Part shown: in pieces, positions 44,316-53,125 of the stretch
Numbering within the stretch: the stretch's first letter is position 1
How the letters are laid out: the number at the start of each line of letters is the position of its first letter
From: Vibrio tubiashii
GTDB taxonomy: Bacteria; Pseudomonadota; Gammaproteobacteria; Enterobacterales; Vibrionaceae
Assembly (NCBI GenBank): GCA_000775715.1
Contig: JRWQ01000007.1
Coordinates: forward strand, 1-64,000
Length of the DNA: 64,000 nucleotides
Direction of reading: 5' to 3'
Translations under genes and position numbers: made by a program
The notes under the pieces: generated by a model
Told to the model about the DNA's origin: nothing
The model's database searches: none
What the model saw: only the letters and a program-made list of their open reading frames with translations

Positions 44316-45875
44316 CTAAGATGCAGTTTGAAAAGACGTAATATGCTGTAGAGCTGGCAAATCTATACGTTGGACCTTTTGCGCTTGCAGCGTGAGATTC
44401 GGTGTTGTGTTCGTTAATAACTGAGCCACGTCATGTTCGATTTGATTTCGCCTGAGCTTGCCGTTATCCGTGTACCAACCCGAGATGGATTGTGGATTGT
44501 CAATCAGCAGCAAGGTTCGAATTTGAGCGTAATCGGGTAAGGTTCGGTTTAAGCCTTGGACTTTTGCTGCGATATCTCTGTTATTGGCAACGACGGCACA
44601 GAGTGATTGTTGGCTATCGCCAGTAACGATCAGTGGCGTCATCGGCAAAAACGCTAGCGCTTCTGATTCAATCCACTCTGGAGAAATATTTCTTCCGTAA
44701 GCTGTGACGATAAGGTTCTTCTTACGCCCCGAGAGAGTGACAAAGCCTTGCGCGTCAATTAGAGCTAAGTCGCCAGTTGCTAGCCACTCTTGAGTAAATG
44801 GCTCATTCAAATAGCCTAGGGCAATGTTACCTTTCACGAGCAGCTCACCATCTTCCGCGATACGGATCTGAGTGTGGGGAAGTGGTTTGCCACACGTTCC
44901 CGGTTTAAATGCAGTTGGCGTGTTTAAACAAACAACGGAGCCACATTCAGACAAGCCATAACCTTCAAATGCTGGGATATTCAGTGCATGTGCAGTGTCA
45001 ATCAGTTGCGACGACACTCTGGCCCCGCCAACGGCGACAAACTTAAGCGAATCGACAAGAGAGGGTCGTTGCTGTGCGAGCTGAATGAGCGCAAGCAATA
45101 AAGCAGGTGTTAGCACTAAACTGTCTGGTCGTACGGTGGCCAATGCTTGGGCAAAAGCACGCGCGTCGAATTGGCTTGAACCAAGTAAGCCTGTTTGCTC
45201 ACCGGGTAAAATATACGATCTCACCCCCAACATGAGCGGCACATAAACGCCAGTTATGTTCTCAAGCAGCGTCGATAACGGAAGTAACACTAAGTGTGAA
45301 TGTGCCGTTCCGTTTACTGCGTCGGCCAGTGATTTCGCCACCAAACACAAATGGTCATTACTTAAACACACACCTTTAGGCTGTCCAGTTGAGCCAGACG
45401 TAAATGTAATTTTTCCAGTTTCTGGTAGATACGCGACCTTAGAATCTTCATTGCTAATCTGGTTACGACGCAGCAAAGGTAAATTTGCGATGGAAACAGG
45501 GTACTTTTGTAGGTACAAGTTTTGTTTGGGATGCTCGGTTAGCCATGCTTGCCAATCGCCGACCAAAGCATCGACATCAGACTGCTCTAGCGTATGCTCA
45601 ACTTGAGCATCGGAGAAAAATGTTGGAATCGGCACGACGATAATGTCCGCCGCCATTGCTGCCAAATCGATAATGGCCCAATCGATGCTGTTTTCTCCAC
45701 GTAGCGCGAGTGCTTTGATGTTCAGCGCAATGAGCTCGGTGGCCACAATTTTGATTTTGCTTAGTAATTCACAGTAAGTCAGTTCAACCGTTTCCCCCGC
45801 ATCGTTGCCGACAAGGGCTATCTGGTTTGGTGTTGCCTTTGCCCATTTGGCAATGGCCTCGAGGAGAAGATTCAT
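44316..45875 (-). CDS. AMP-dependent acyl-CoA synthetase/acyl ligase
   Basis: A 519-residue adenylate-forming enzyme. The P-loop ITFTSGSTGQPKG is at residues about 156-168, the YGLSECG motif near 305-311, TGDLA and GRKKNLIVTAYGRNISP near 375-400, and the A10-like Lys in DNGKLRRN. It should activate a carboxylate, probably a fatty acid, as acyl-AMP and pass it to CoA or directly to an amine. No carrier-protein domain is fused. It sits between the hemolysin-family and HDO-like genes. Confidence 0.88.
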   Translation of the reverse strand: MNLLLEAIAKWAKATPNQIALVGNDAGETVELTYCELLSKIKIVATELIALNIKALALRGENSIDWAIIDLAAMAADIIVVPIPTFFSDAQVEHTLEQSDVDALVGDWQAWLTEHPKQNLYLQKYPVSIANLPLLRRNQISNEDSKVAYLPETGKITFTSGSTGQPKGVCLSNDHLCLVAKSLADAVNGTAHSHLVLLPLSTLLENITGVYVPLMLGVRSYILPGEQTGLLGSSQFDARAFAQALATVRPDSLVLTPALLLALIQLAQQRPSLVDSLKFVAVGGARVSSQLIDTAHALNIPAFEGYGLSECGSVVCLNTPTAFKPGTCGKPLPHTQIRIAEDGELLVKGNIALGYLNEPFTQEWLATGDLALIDAQGFVTLSGRKKNLIVTAYGRNISPEWIESEALAFLPMTPLIVTGDSQQSLCAVVANNRDIAAKVQGLNRTLPDYAQIRTLLLIDNPQSISGWYTDNGKLRRNQIEHDVAQLLTNTTPNLTLQAQKVQRIDLPALQHITSFQTAS

Positions 45876-45933
45876 AGGTCACCTGTGCTTTGGTGTGGGT
45901 TTAAACTTATTGCTTTATTGATGTTTACTGTAT

Positions 45934-46545
45934 CTAGGCTTGTTTGCGTTTTCTTTCTTGGACTAATCGGAGACGCTCCAGCCCTTTGTGCAAATTACCA
46001 GCTAGCACACGTGGTCGATGTTCGTAGTAGGCTCCCCAAGTCGATTGCGCGTCAGGAACTTTGTTTTGATCCGCATATTCGATCACCTGAGGTTCTAACC
46101 CTAGGCGCACCATCATGGCGTGAAGTGGATCTGTCGCGGTGAAAATACACCACTCAAATCCGTGCTCAACTAACATTTGCGCAATGAGGTAGAAATGGAG
46201 AGATGACATTCCTTTGGCGAAAGAAGCCAGGTGCCCGAACTCGACTAAGCTCGATCGTTTTACGTCACAATTAAATGTGTTAGAAACCAACTTTTCGGCG
46301 TCATCGGTTAGGTATTGCTCAAGGAATAAGGGCTCATCTTCAGCGAGGCGAAAACCGCACACAGAGATAATCTCATCACCTTCGATGAGGGTTAAATAGG
46401 CAGGCATAAACTGTTTAAGTTCGGCGAAGAAAGCATGTTGATAACGTTGGTAAACATGTTCGGTAACCTGATTCCAAAGCGGATGCGAAGGGTACACGAT
46501 GTCTAAGGTAAAATTATCGGCACAATCTTTTACATGGTGTCTCAT
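45934..46545 (-). CDS. Thermostable hemolysin (delta-VPH) family protein
   Basis: The ATG at 46545 is chosen for AAAGGAAG upstream. The 203-residue product matches the thermostable-hemolysin family (delta-VPH of V. parahaemolyticus) through YQRYQHAFFAELKQFMPAYLTL, the SVCGFRLAEDEPLFLEQYL stretch, EFGHLAS and FEWCIFTATDPLHAMMVRLG. The pattern of a G-F-R and E-x-G-x-L-A core is reminiscent of GNAT/autoinducer-synthase folds, and no signal peptide exists, so an acyltransferase role is more likely than a secreted toxin. It is first gene of the operon and lies behind a PmrA-type box. Confidence 0.8.
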   Translation of the reverse strand: MRHHVKDCADNFTLDIVYPSHPLWNQVTEHVYQRYQHAFFAELKQFMPAYLTLIEGDEIISVCGFRLAEDEPLFLEQYLTDDAEKLVSNTFNCDVKRSSLVEFGHLASFAKGMSSLHFYLIAQMLVEHGFEWCIFTATDPLHAMMVRLGLEPQVIEYADQNKVPDAQSTWGAYYEHRPRVLAGNLHKGLERLRLVQERKRKQA

Positions 46546-46592
46546 GAGCGCTTCCTTTGTGTGAGTAGTTATCAACACAATAAAACGCGAAA

Positions 46593-46609
46593 CTTAATAA
46601 ACTCTTAAG
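46593..46609. promoter_or_regulatory. PmrA/QseB-type box upstream of the delta-VPH operon
   Basis: CTTAATAAACTCTTAAG on the plus strand is CTTAAT-N5-CTTAAG, an exact match to the (C/T)TTAA(T/G)-N5 direct-repeat box of PmrA/QseB regulators. It is 48 bases upstream of the first gene of the operon whose sixth gene is a QseB/PmrA-type regulator. Confidence 0.65.
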
Positions 46610-46683
46610 AAATGAAATTTTGATAAGAAATTCTTTGGCTATCTGAAATGCCTGTACCTCGAAACGTGTCAGTGTTATTGGAT

Positions 46684-46709
46684 AAAGGTGAATCGAGTGG
46701 TTCACCTTT
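46684..46709 (-). terminator. Terminator of the Tat-nitroreductase gene
   Basis: AAAGGTGAA and TTCACCTTT with an eight-base loop, about 60 bases past the stop of the minus-strand gene. Confidence 0.65.
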
Positions 46710-46770
46710 TCCGTTTCAGATAAAGAGGGTATACGTTTGGGAGTGGTGAGGGCTTTTTAACCATTTGCAT

Positions 46771-47922
46771 TTAACCCAAAACGATATCATTTACCTCGCG
46801 TCGTGGAGACGGAGGAGTTAACGGTGCATTTCCTAAACGAAATAGCATCTGCACTGTTTGTTTAGGTTGGATTTCGTAGTGCTTTTTAAACTCAGCTTGT
46901 AGCGGCAACATGTCTTGATACTCCTGCAAGATTTGACTCATTGGGTGCTGCACCAAACCTATTGAAGCCGTAACTAGATTTGTTCTTTGATAGATGCGGC
47001 CAGCTTTTATTTGATCCAAACGGCTATTACTATCGCTGATTAGTAACCCAAAGTGTGGTGCATTGTTTGCCACTTCTTGGGTTAGTTTTATGCCCTCTTT
47101 ACCAAAGCTCTGAGGATCGGCTTCTGCTTGCTCTCGACTGATAAATAACCGTTCTGTTATCCAACGTTTTGTACCAGTTACTCCGTTTTGAGCTAGTCCG
47201 AATCCATCTCTTTGGGTAACCATTTCTTCATCATTAAATCGGAACATGCTGATGGTTTCTAAGCTTCGAGAGATATTCTGCTCTTCAATGATCATAGAGC
47301 GAGTTAAGAAATCACTCATTTTTCCGTTGTCACTCGCGGCATCAACAAACCGTAATTGGAAGGTAGAGTTGTTAGTTGTCTGGTTTAGGTAGTTAAGCTG
47401 TTGCCTAGGTATCGCTTCGGCAGCATAAGGGGTTTTGGTTGATTGGCGGGCATTCAAATAATGAAATAGTGGATCAGCGGCGATAGTGGGCTCGGAAATC
47501 AGCGTAATTGAAGCAACAGGCTTTGATTCCAAACTCTGATTGTCGTATTCGCCTTGTGGGAAGTAGTCGATATGTACTCCAATACCAAAATGACTAGCAG
47601 CAATGACCAAACTTTCAATAAACGCACCTTGTCCGATATGAATTTGGCGATAAATTGGGTCGGTTTCTGGTAATAGACGGTCAGGATCAACGTAAAGCAA
47701 GATAGTGTCTTTCCTCGGAAGAGCGACTTTCCATGCTTGAGTATTATGTGGGTTTGCACTCAACATGGCATAGCTTAACAGTGTCTTTCTTATATCGTCA
47801 TACGTGTGTGTGGGCCTCAACTTTAGGTCATCGCTAGGTGAAAGCTGATGAGTCACTATTGTCGGAGCCGCTAATACGACGCAGCTAGCACCTATAATCT
47901 TTATAAATCTTCTTCTGTTCAT
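46771..47922 (-). CDS. Tat-signal nitroreductase-fold protein (Acg-like)
   Basis: A 383-residue protein with a twin-arginine signal NRRRFIKIIG followed by a hydrophobic segment, so export in folded, cofactor-bound form is expected. The body resembles Acg-type double nitroreductase proteins: SYAMLSANPHNTQAWKVAL (FMN-contact region) and GLVQHPMSQILQEY toward the end. Acg-type proteins may sequester FMN rather than reduce substrate. It is divergent from the MarR gene; the twin palindromes at 47947-47979 lie between the two starts, so MarR probably controls it. Confidence 0.82.
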   Translation of the reverse strand: MNRRRFIKIIGASCVVLAAPTIVTHQLSPSDDLKLRPTHTYDDIRKTLLSYAMLSANPHNTQAWKVALPRKDTILLYVDPDRLLPETDPIYRQIHIGQGAFIESLVIAASHFGIGVHIDYFPQGEYDNQSLESKPVASITLISEPTIAADPLFHYLNARQSTKTPYAAEAIPRQQLNYLNQTTNNSTFQLRFVDAASDNGKMSDFLTRSMIIEEQNISRSLETISMFRFNDEEMVTQRDGFGLAQNGVTGTKRWITERLFISREQAEADPQSFGKEGIKLTQEVANNAPHFGLLISDSNSRLDQIKAGRIYQRTNLVTASIGLVQHPMSQILQEYQDMLPLQAEFKKHYEIQPKQTVQMLFRLGNAPLTPPSPRREVNDIVLG

Positions 47923-47946
47923 GATAGACCTCTTTTTGGTAGAATC

Positions 47947-47979
47947 ATTCCATGGAATAAATTATACATTCCATGGAAT
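47947..47979. promoter_or_regulatory. Twin palindromic operator in the nitroreductase-marR intergenic region
   Basis: ATTCCATGGAAT occurs twice as a perfect 12-bp palindrome (47947-47958 and 47968-47979), with starts 21 bases apart, that is two helical turns. It lies 24-57 bases upstream of both start codons and is well placed for repression of both genes. Confidence 0.75.
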
Positions 47980-48002
47980 GTATATCAAGAGGGTTTGAAG
48001 TA

Positions 48003-48458
48003 ATGTTGAAAGAAAAGCAACAAGTCTCACTTAAGTTGATGACATCATTAGGAATAATAAATCAGCTTACAGATGCGTGGTTGAGTAAAGCCTTGATTCC
48101 TCATGGTATTAATCGCTCGCAGTTCAATTTGCTGACGCATTTTTCTCATCAGCCAGAACGAGAGCAAACCATAAGCCAGCTTGCAGAAGTGATGCAGATG
48201 AACCAGCCCGGTATCACTAAAGTGGTCAATAAGCTTGCAGAATTTGGACTAATAGACATTCGTAAAGATTGCCACGATGGACGAAAGAAGTGGGTTAGCA
48301 TTAATCAAAGTGGTCTCGACAAAGTTGAAAGTGCCTTTGCGAGCTTTTTACCAATGGTAGACCGTTGCTTTGAGGGCTGGGATGACAAACAGTTGAAACA
48401 GATGCTCGATCATTCACTGCGATTGCAGGCTTGGTTGGACGACAACAGAGATAGTTAG
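48003..48458 (+). CDS. MarR-family transcriptional regulator
   Basis: A 151-residue MarR protein: recognition region TISQLAEVMQMNQPGITKVVNKLAEFGLI and wing KDCHDGRKKWVSINQSG. Start 48003 is preferred; an ATG ten codons earlier lies inside the second operator palindrome (CCATGG). It probably binds ATTCCATGGAAT and represses itself and the divergent Tat nitroreductase, lifting in response to a redox-active or aromatic ligand. Confidence 0.9.
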   Translation: MLKEKQQVSLKLMTSLGIINQLTDAWLSKALIPHGINRSQFNLLTHFSHQPEREQTISQLAEVMQMNQPGITKVVNKLAEFGLIDIRKDCHDGRKKWVSINQSGLDKVESAFASFLPMVDRCFEGWDDKQLKQMLDHSLRLQAWLDDNRDS

Positions 48459-48536
48459 CCGCATGTTGAATCTCTTCTCAACTAACAACGTTAGATTATT
48501 TAGCCATTAAAGCCTGATAAAATGGCTGTGGATCAG

Positions 48537-48782
48537 TCAAGAGTTGGTGTGAATATTCTCCTCAGTTAGTGAGCTAGCAGTAAGTGCTTTAAACTCATTT
48601 TCGGGAATTTCAAAGCCACAAAACGTTGGCTCTGGTAGTTTGAAGTGAGACGACAGTTTCTTAACGCAATCGACGACATGGACTAACTCTCCAATACTGG
48701 CAAAAAAACGTTTTGTTTCACTAGAGAAATCATTTTCGGCCTCAAATGGATTGAGTTCATACCCTTCTTCAAACTCAATTCA
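48537..48782 (-). pseudogene. C-terminal fragment of an unknown protein
   Basis: An open frame of about 80 codons (IEFEEGYELNPFEAENDF... to ...LTEENIHTNS) ends with TGA at 48537-48539 and is preceded in frame by a stop, with no usable start codon. Its acidic, ordered composition suggests the tail of a real protein. It abuts the prophage protease fragment on the other strand, so the two were joined by a deletion or insertion. Confidence 0.5.
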
Positions 48783-48922
48783 GACGGTGAACGGCTCATC
48801 GAAAATGAAAACTACAGGTACATCAGCCCTGCATTCTTGCACAACAAAGACGGCAAATCATCGGTATTAGTGGTGTCGGTCTCACTAAGTACTACCAGAG
48901 GCAAGCCTCGCCTTTTGCTTAG
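48783..48922 (+). pseudogene. Frameshifted C-terminal remnant of a Mu-like phage protease (gpI)
   Basis: The first part reads DGERLIENENYRYISPAF, matching the Y-R-Y-(I/L)-S-P-x-F signature of Mu gpI-type proteases. After GGCAAATC the match continues in another frame as IGISGVGLTKYYQRQASPF and a TAG at 48920-48922, where gpI proteins have the A-L-T-N type segment. One lost base explains the shift. No other phage genes remain nearby. Confidence 0.65.
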
Positions 48923-48941
48923 CGAAGTTTCCTATACTTGA

Positions 48942-49151
48942 AGTCATCCAACAATTATTAATTTAGTAGTATAGCTGACTTAGTTTTGTCCAGAGGTATG
49001 CTTACGGAGCGTGAAACACAAAAGTGCTCCGAAGTTTGTTAGAGCAGATGTCTTGTAAGTGTCAGTATTAGTAACCTATTTTTGTGTAAACTCTTGTTGG
49101 ATAAATATCTTTTTATATCAAGCACTTAATCATTTTTGATTGCACGTTTAT
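48942..49151. other. Intergenic debris downstream of the sensor kinase gene
   Basis: GGAGC and GCTCC at 49004-49032 could form a loose hairpin for the minus-strand kinase transcript. Otherwise no recognisable feature. Confidence 0.3.
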
Positions 49152-50417
49152 TTAGCTTGTCTTTGTGGTAATTGTCGCGATGCACCCTATAGATTTTCGA
49201 TTTTTTATTGAAAACTCCCAACCGTATCGATGGCAGAGATCTTCTACGATCAACAAACCTAAGCCATGCCCGTTATTATTGGGAGAGTTGTTAAGACCAG
49301 GTCCGTTGTCCTTTACTGTTATTGATTCAGCAGAGACGTGAAGTTCTACTTTTCCTTGTTCTGATGCCGCGATGGCATTTCTTATTAAATTACCTACCAC
49401 CATATTAAGGACCGCTGGTGCAGCTTTTAAGTGAGGGGAACTATGGAAAAGTAGTTCAATCTCAAGGTTTTTCTCATTGGCTTGTGAGCTATTGTTGTCA
49501 ATGATGGTTTGAAATTCTGTTTGGTTGACTTCTCTGATCACAGCGTCGTCTTGACTACGTTCATATCGCACTAGCCCTAAAAGTGCGTCTACCATGGTGC
49601 TCATTTGGCTGGTCGCTTCACTAATCCTTAAGATCTGACGTTTTTGGAATTCAGTTGAACCATCGCGTTCTAAGAGTTTGTTTGCTCCTTTTACAATCGT
49701 TAACGGCGTTCTTAGCTCATGACTGGCATAGCGGGCAAAGGCTTGTTCACGCTTTACTAAACGGTGAATTTTTCTTCGATCGGCATTGAGTTGGTTGGCT
49801 AAAATTTGGAATTCCTGGGCTCCACCTGTTGGAATATCAAATATATGGGCAGAGTTACCACTTTGCTCGGTTAACTGTCTGGTTAAATGGTTCAGAGGTG
49901 CAATGAGGTGCCTAGACAAACGAGACAATAGCGTACCAAAGATAATCAGTAGTCCGGCAATACTGGTAATGACAATGACGCTGGCAAATATGGTTTCGTG
50001 TGGACCAAACTCAATCTGATTAATATCAGACAGCAAAATGACTGGTTTCTTGACGTCATCTTTCATGTAATGGCCTAGATAGAGCATTCGTGACTCAGAA
50101 TCTGCTCCCACTTCTCCTACAAATTCCTCCCTATTTTCTAGATAGCGATGATAACTAGCCGGAATTAGGTTGATGTCATCATAGGCGCGAGTTAACACAT
50201 CAATGCTGATTTCTCCCTTTTCACCATTCATAAAGCGCTGTATGGCTTCATTTTTGTCAATTTCAATTCGTCGCTCTCCCACTTTGTCTTCTGACCAGTG
50301 TAAAGCAGCATAGAAGATGATGTAGCTCGCCAAGCCCATGACTAGCGCTACTGAGGTAAAGAAAATGGCTAATTGGCTGGTTAGAGTTCGAGCGCTGGAT
50401 AAACTGATTTTGCGCAT
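49152..50417 (-). CDS. Sensor histidine kinase
   Basis: A 421-residue membrane kinase with N-terminal helix (LAIFFTSVALVMGLASYIIFYA), a periplasmic sensor domain of about 110 residues, a second helix (IFASVIVITSIAGLLIIFG), HAMP, HisKA with FARYASHELRTPLTIVKG, and HATPase (NLIRNAIAAS; DNGPGLNN; GHGLGLLIVE). It shares its ATG with the response-regulator stop (TAATG), so translation is coupled. With the EptA gene next door, it probably controls lipid A modification, as in CarRS/VprAB-like systems of Vibrio; the stimulus is unknown. Confidence 0.92.
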   Translation of the reverse strand: MRKISLSSARTLTSQLAIFFTSVALVMGLASYIIFYAALHWSEDKVGERRIEIDKNEAIQRFMNGEKGEISIDVLTRAYDDINLIPASYHRYLENREEFVGEVGADSESRMLYLGHYMKDDVKKPVILLSDINQIEFGPHETIFASVIVITSIAGLLIIFGTLLSRLSRHLIAPLNHLTRQLTEQSGNSAHIFDIPTGGAQEFQILANQLNADRRKIHRLVKREQAFARYASHELRTPLTIVKGANKLLERDGSTEFQKRQILRISEATSQMSTMVDALLGLVRYERSQDDAVIREVNQTEFQTIIDNNSSQANEKNLEIELLFHSSPHLKAAPAVLNMVVGNLIRNAIAASEQGKVELHVSAESITVKDNGPGLNNSPNNNGHGLGLLIVEDLCHRYGWEFSIKNRKSIGCIATITTKTS

Positions 50418-51097
50418 TATAGATTCTCCAGACGAAAGCCTATCTTGGGCACGGTAACTAGCATAGGAGACGAGAATGGCTTATCTAACTGGTTACGAAG
50501 GTTGTAGATGTGGCTACGTAATATGTCCGTATCAGGTTCGTTGTCTTGCCAAAGCATATTAATAACTTCGTCTCTTGCCACCACGTCAGGGGCACGTTGA
50601 CAAAGCAGTTCTAAAATAGCGTAAGTCGTTGGGTTTAACGTTAGCTGGATACCATCACGATAGGCTTGATGTGTTTTTTGGTCTATGCGTAAGCTGCCAA
50701 ATTCAAGCCAAGTATCGGTAACATTTCTTCGATAACGCTTTATCAGCGCAATCAGGCGAGCTTCTAGTATTTCAAGATCAAAAGGCTTGGTTACATACTC
50801 GTCGGCTCCATATTTAAAACCTGTTAGCATATCTTCTCGGCTATCAAGTGCAGTAAGCATAAGAATGGGAGTGACGTTTCCGGCTTCTCTGAGTTTTTCA
50901 CAGACAGTCAAACCACTCATACGAGGAAGCATTAGGTCTAGAATAATCACGTCAAAGCTGCCTTCCAAAGCCAGCTTTAGCCCCAATTCGCCATTGTCTG
51001 CATAATCAATCACTACTCCTTCGCTTTCGAAGTAATCAAATAAAATGCCGACAATTTCCCGATTGTCTTCAACCAATAATATTTTTTTCATCTTCAC
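50417..51097 (-). CDS. OmpR-family response regulator
   Basis: A 226-residue response regulator with phosphoacceptor Asp54 (DVIILDLMLPRMSG) and an OmpR-type DNA-binding domain (LNPTTYAILELLCQRAPDVVARDEVI and SHIYNLRNQLDKPF). Start may be GTG 51097 or the ATG two codons later. It overlaps the downstream kinase gene by one base. It is separated from eptA by about 150 bases on the same strand, so it may be partly cotranscribed with it. Confidence 0.93.
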   Translation of the reverse strand: MKMKKILLVEDNREIVGILFDYFESEGVVIDYADNGELGLKLALEGSFDVIILDLMLPRMSGLTVCEKLREAGNVTPILMLTALDSREDMLTGFKYGADEYVTKPFDLEILEARLIALIKRYRRNVTDTWLEFGSLRIDQKTHQAYRDGIQLTLNPTTYAILELLCQRAPDVVARDEVINMLWQDNEPDTDILRSHIYNLRNQLDKPFSSPMLVTVPKIGFRLENL

Positions 51098-51250
51098 GCT
51101 TACATTACTTTTCTTATTTTGGACACTACACCAATTTTATTGCGACATGAACAAGCCATACTAAGAATGACGGTATTAAACAATACGATGAACCCTCGAA
51201 CGCTATGTGATTAGTTCTTGTTGTATTTTATAAACACTCTTGAATGATTG

Positions 51251-52888
51251 CTAAGAGATAAACTGACAGCTTTGCGTTATATCCAATTCTGGATCGTGGG
51301 CTTTCGTATCAACGCCGTATAGACCCAGCAAGCTATGAAATAAGTTGTCGTGTGATAAGCTACTGTTTTGTGCTTTTCTCTCCAGACACTTCTTGTTAAT
51401 GCCTTTTTGCTCAGCGTATTGCTCTGGCATCCACATCAACCAAGGAACATGAGTCTGCTCTTTTGGAGCAATTGAATACGGAGTGCCATGAAGATAAAGG
51501 CCGCTCTCACCTAACGATTCACCATGATCTGAAATGTATGTCATCATGACATTGTAGTCACTTGATACGCTTTTCAATTCTTCGATAACCTGTGCTAGAA
51601 CATAGTCGGTGTAAACCAGAGTATTGTCGTATACGTTAACGATCTGTTTGTCGTCGCAGTTTTCTATATCACTCCTGTTGCAGGCTGGTTGGAAAGGCGC
51701 TTGTGCATCTGGATATCGTTGCCAGTATGTCGGGCCATGGCTGCCAATCGTATGTAACACGAGTAACTTGTTGTGAGAACCGTTGCTAATAAAGGTTTTG
51801 GCGTCTTTTAGCATCGCGACATCAAAGCAGGTTGAACCGTTGCAGTCTTGATTTTTTAATGAAGCGTTAATCGTGTTGTATGTCAGATTCTTAGCAACGC
51901 CTTTATCACCACCATCGTTATCTATCCACAATATATCGACGCCAGCGTGTTGAAGGACATCTAGGGCATTATCTTGGGCTGCAGCACGAGGTTTACTATA
52001 GGAATCTCTAGTCATGTTAGAGAACATGCACGGTACAGAGAGTGCGGTATATGTACCGCATGAAGACACATCCTGAAATGCAATTAATCCCATCTCTTTG
52101 GTATAAGGGTTCGTGTCACGTTCATAGCCATTGTAAGCGAAGTTCATCGCACGGGCGGTTTCGCCTAAAACGATAACCATGAGAGTGGGCTTGCCATTAG
52201 GTGCGGCCGCCATTTGAGCATCGGTACCAATAGTTTGATATTCCAGTTTGGTTTCAAAATACGTTTTCTTTAAATATTTTGCGCCATTGTAAATGTGTGC
52301 CGGAATGATCATTTTATTTAAATAGTGGTTGTTGCGACCAACAGACGCATAGTCTTTGTAACACGTCTCTGCAATCAGGCCGATTCCCACAATGGCAACA
52401 AAAACAAGACTCACTCGCGACACTACAGCTTTCATTCGCGTGCTATGAGGGGTGATGCGAACAAACGCTAAAAAAACACAAGGTAGAACCCCGAAGCCCA
52501 ATAAATAGAGCATCGTAGTCATGTTGAAATAAAAAGAGACTTCCGATGAGTTGGTTTCAAAAACACTCTCCATCATCGTGTAATCAAACAGTGTTTGGAA
52601 GTTTATCTCGGCATACAAGGCGGCGGCTGAAGTGAGCACTACGAAAAACATGAATGGTTTAAAGAAGTAAGGCCACGCAAAGAGTGAAAAAATGATGATG
52701 AATGCGCAAGTGAGTAGTATTGGCGCCGTGTAGGCGAAAAATGGGTTGGAAACATCAGCACTGAGCTGAAAAATTGTTTTGAGAACGGGATAATTCATCA
52801 CCGTACCAAAATACACAGCACACAACACAATGAGGGTAGTCATACTCATTGGAATTCGACGAGAAGGCAGAATTTTTAAACTTGTCAT
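51251..52888 (-). CDS. eptA: Lipid A phosphoethanolamine transferase (EptA family)
   Basis: A 545-residue inner-membrane enzyme with five N-terminal helices and a periplasmic sulfatase-fold domain from about residue 230. Catalytic features: VLGETARAMNFAYNGY (metal Glu), nucleophile Thr in SCGTYTALSVPCMFS, and SDHGESLGE with HGTPY and HVPW for zinc binding. It moves phosphoethanolamine from phosphatidylethanolamine to lipid A, which lowers surface charge and confers polymyxin tolerance. The following two-component system is the probable regulator. The plus-strand gluconate locus begins 310 bases away. Confidence 0.92.
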   Translation of the reverse strand: MTSLKILPSRRIPMSMTTLIVLCAVYFGTVMNYPVLKTIFQLSADVSNPFFAYTAPILLTCAFIIIFSLFAWPYFFKPFMFFVVLTSAAALYAEINFQTLFDYTMMESVFETNSSEVSFYFNMTTMLYLLGFGVLPCVFLAFVRITPHSTRMKAVVSRVSLVFVAIVGIGLIAETCYKDYASVGRNNHYLNKMIIPAHIYNGAKYLKKTYFETKLEYQTIGTDAQMAAAPNGKPTLMVIVLGETARAMNFAYNGYERDTNPYTKEMGLIAFQDVSSCGTYTALSVPCMFSNMTRDSYSKPRAAAQDNALDVLQHAGVDILWIDNDGGDKGVAKNLTYNTINASLKNQDCNGSTCFDVAMLKDAKTFISNGSHNKLLVLHTIGSHGPTYWQRYPDAQAPFQPACNRSDIENCDDKQIVNVYDNTLVYTDYVLAQVIEELKSVSSDYNVMMTYISDHGESLGESGLYLHGTPYSIAPKEQTHVPWLMWMPEQYAEQKGINKKCLERKAQNSSLSHDNLFHSLLGLYGVDTKAHDPELDITQSCQFIS

Positions 52889-53125
52889 CAACGATAGGCC
52901 TAATAGTTAGTTTATTGGTGTTGGTTGATGATCAGTATCGCAGCAGCAATGTGAAAAAAATGTCGACGGAAAAGTATCAAGGCGAAGATGATTGGTACTT
53001 AGGTTGCAGTGATTTGTTACATGGGTTTGATTCTCGCAGAGCATCATTTATTTAGCCTCACTATACTAAATTACTCGCTTGCACGCTTTTTGCTCAATTG
53101 TGATCCGTCTCTTAGATGTTACCCA

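Noticed and set aside
46514..46705. Small minus-strand frame upstream of the delta-VPH gene
   Set aside because: It covers the promoter and PmrA-type box, and its frame disagrees with the well-placed start at 46545.
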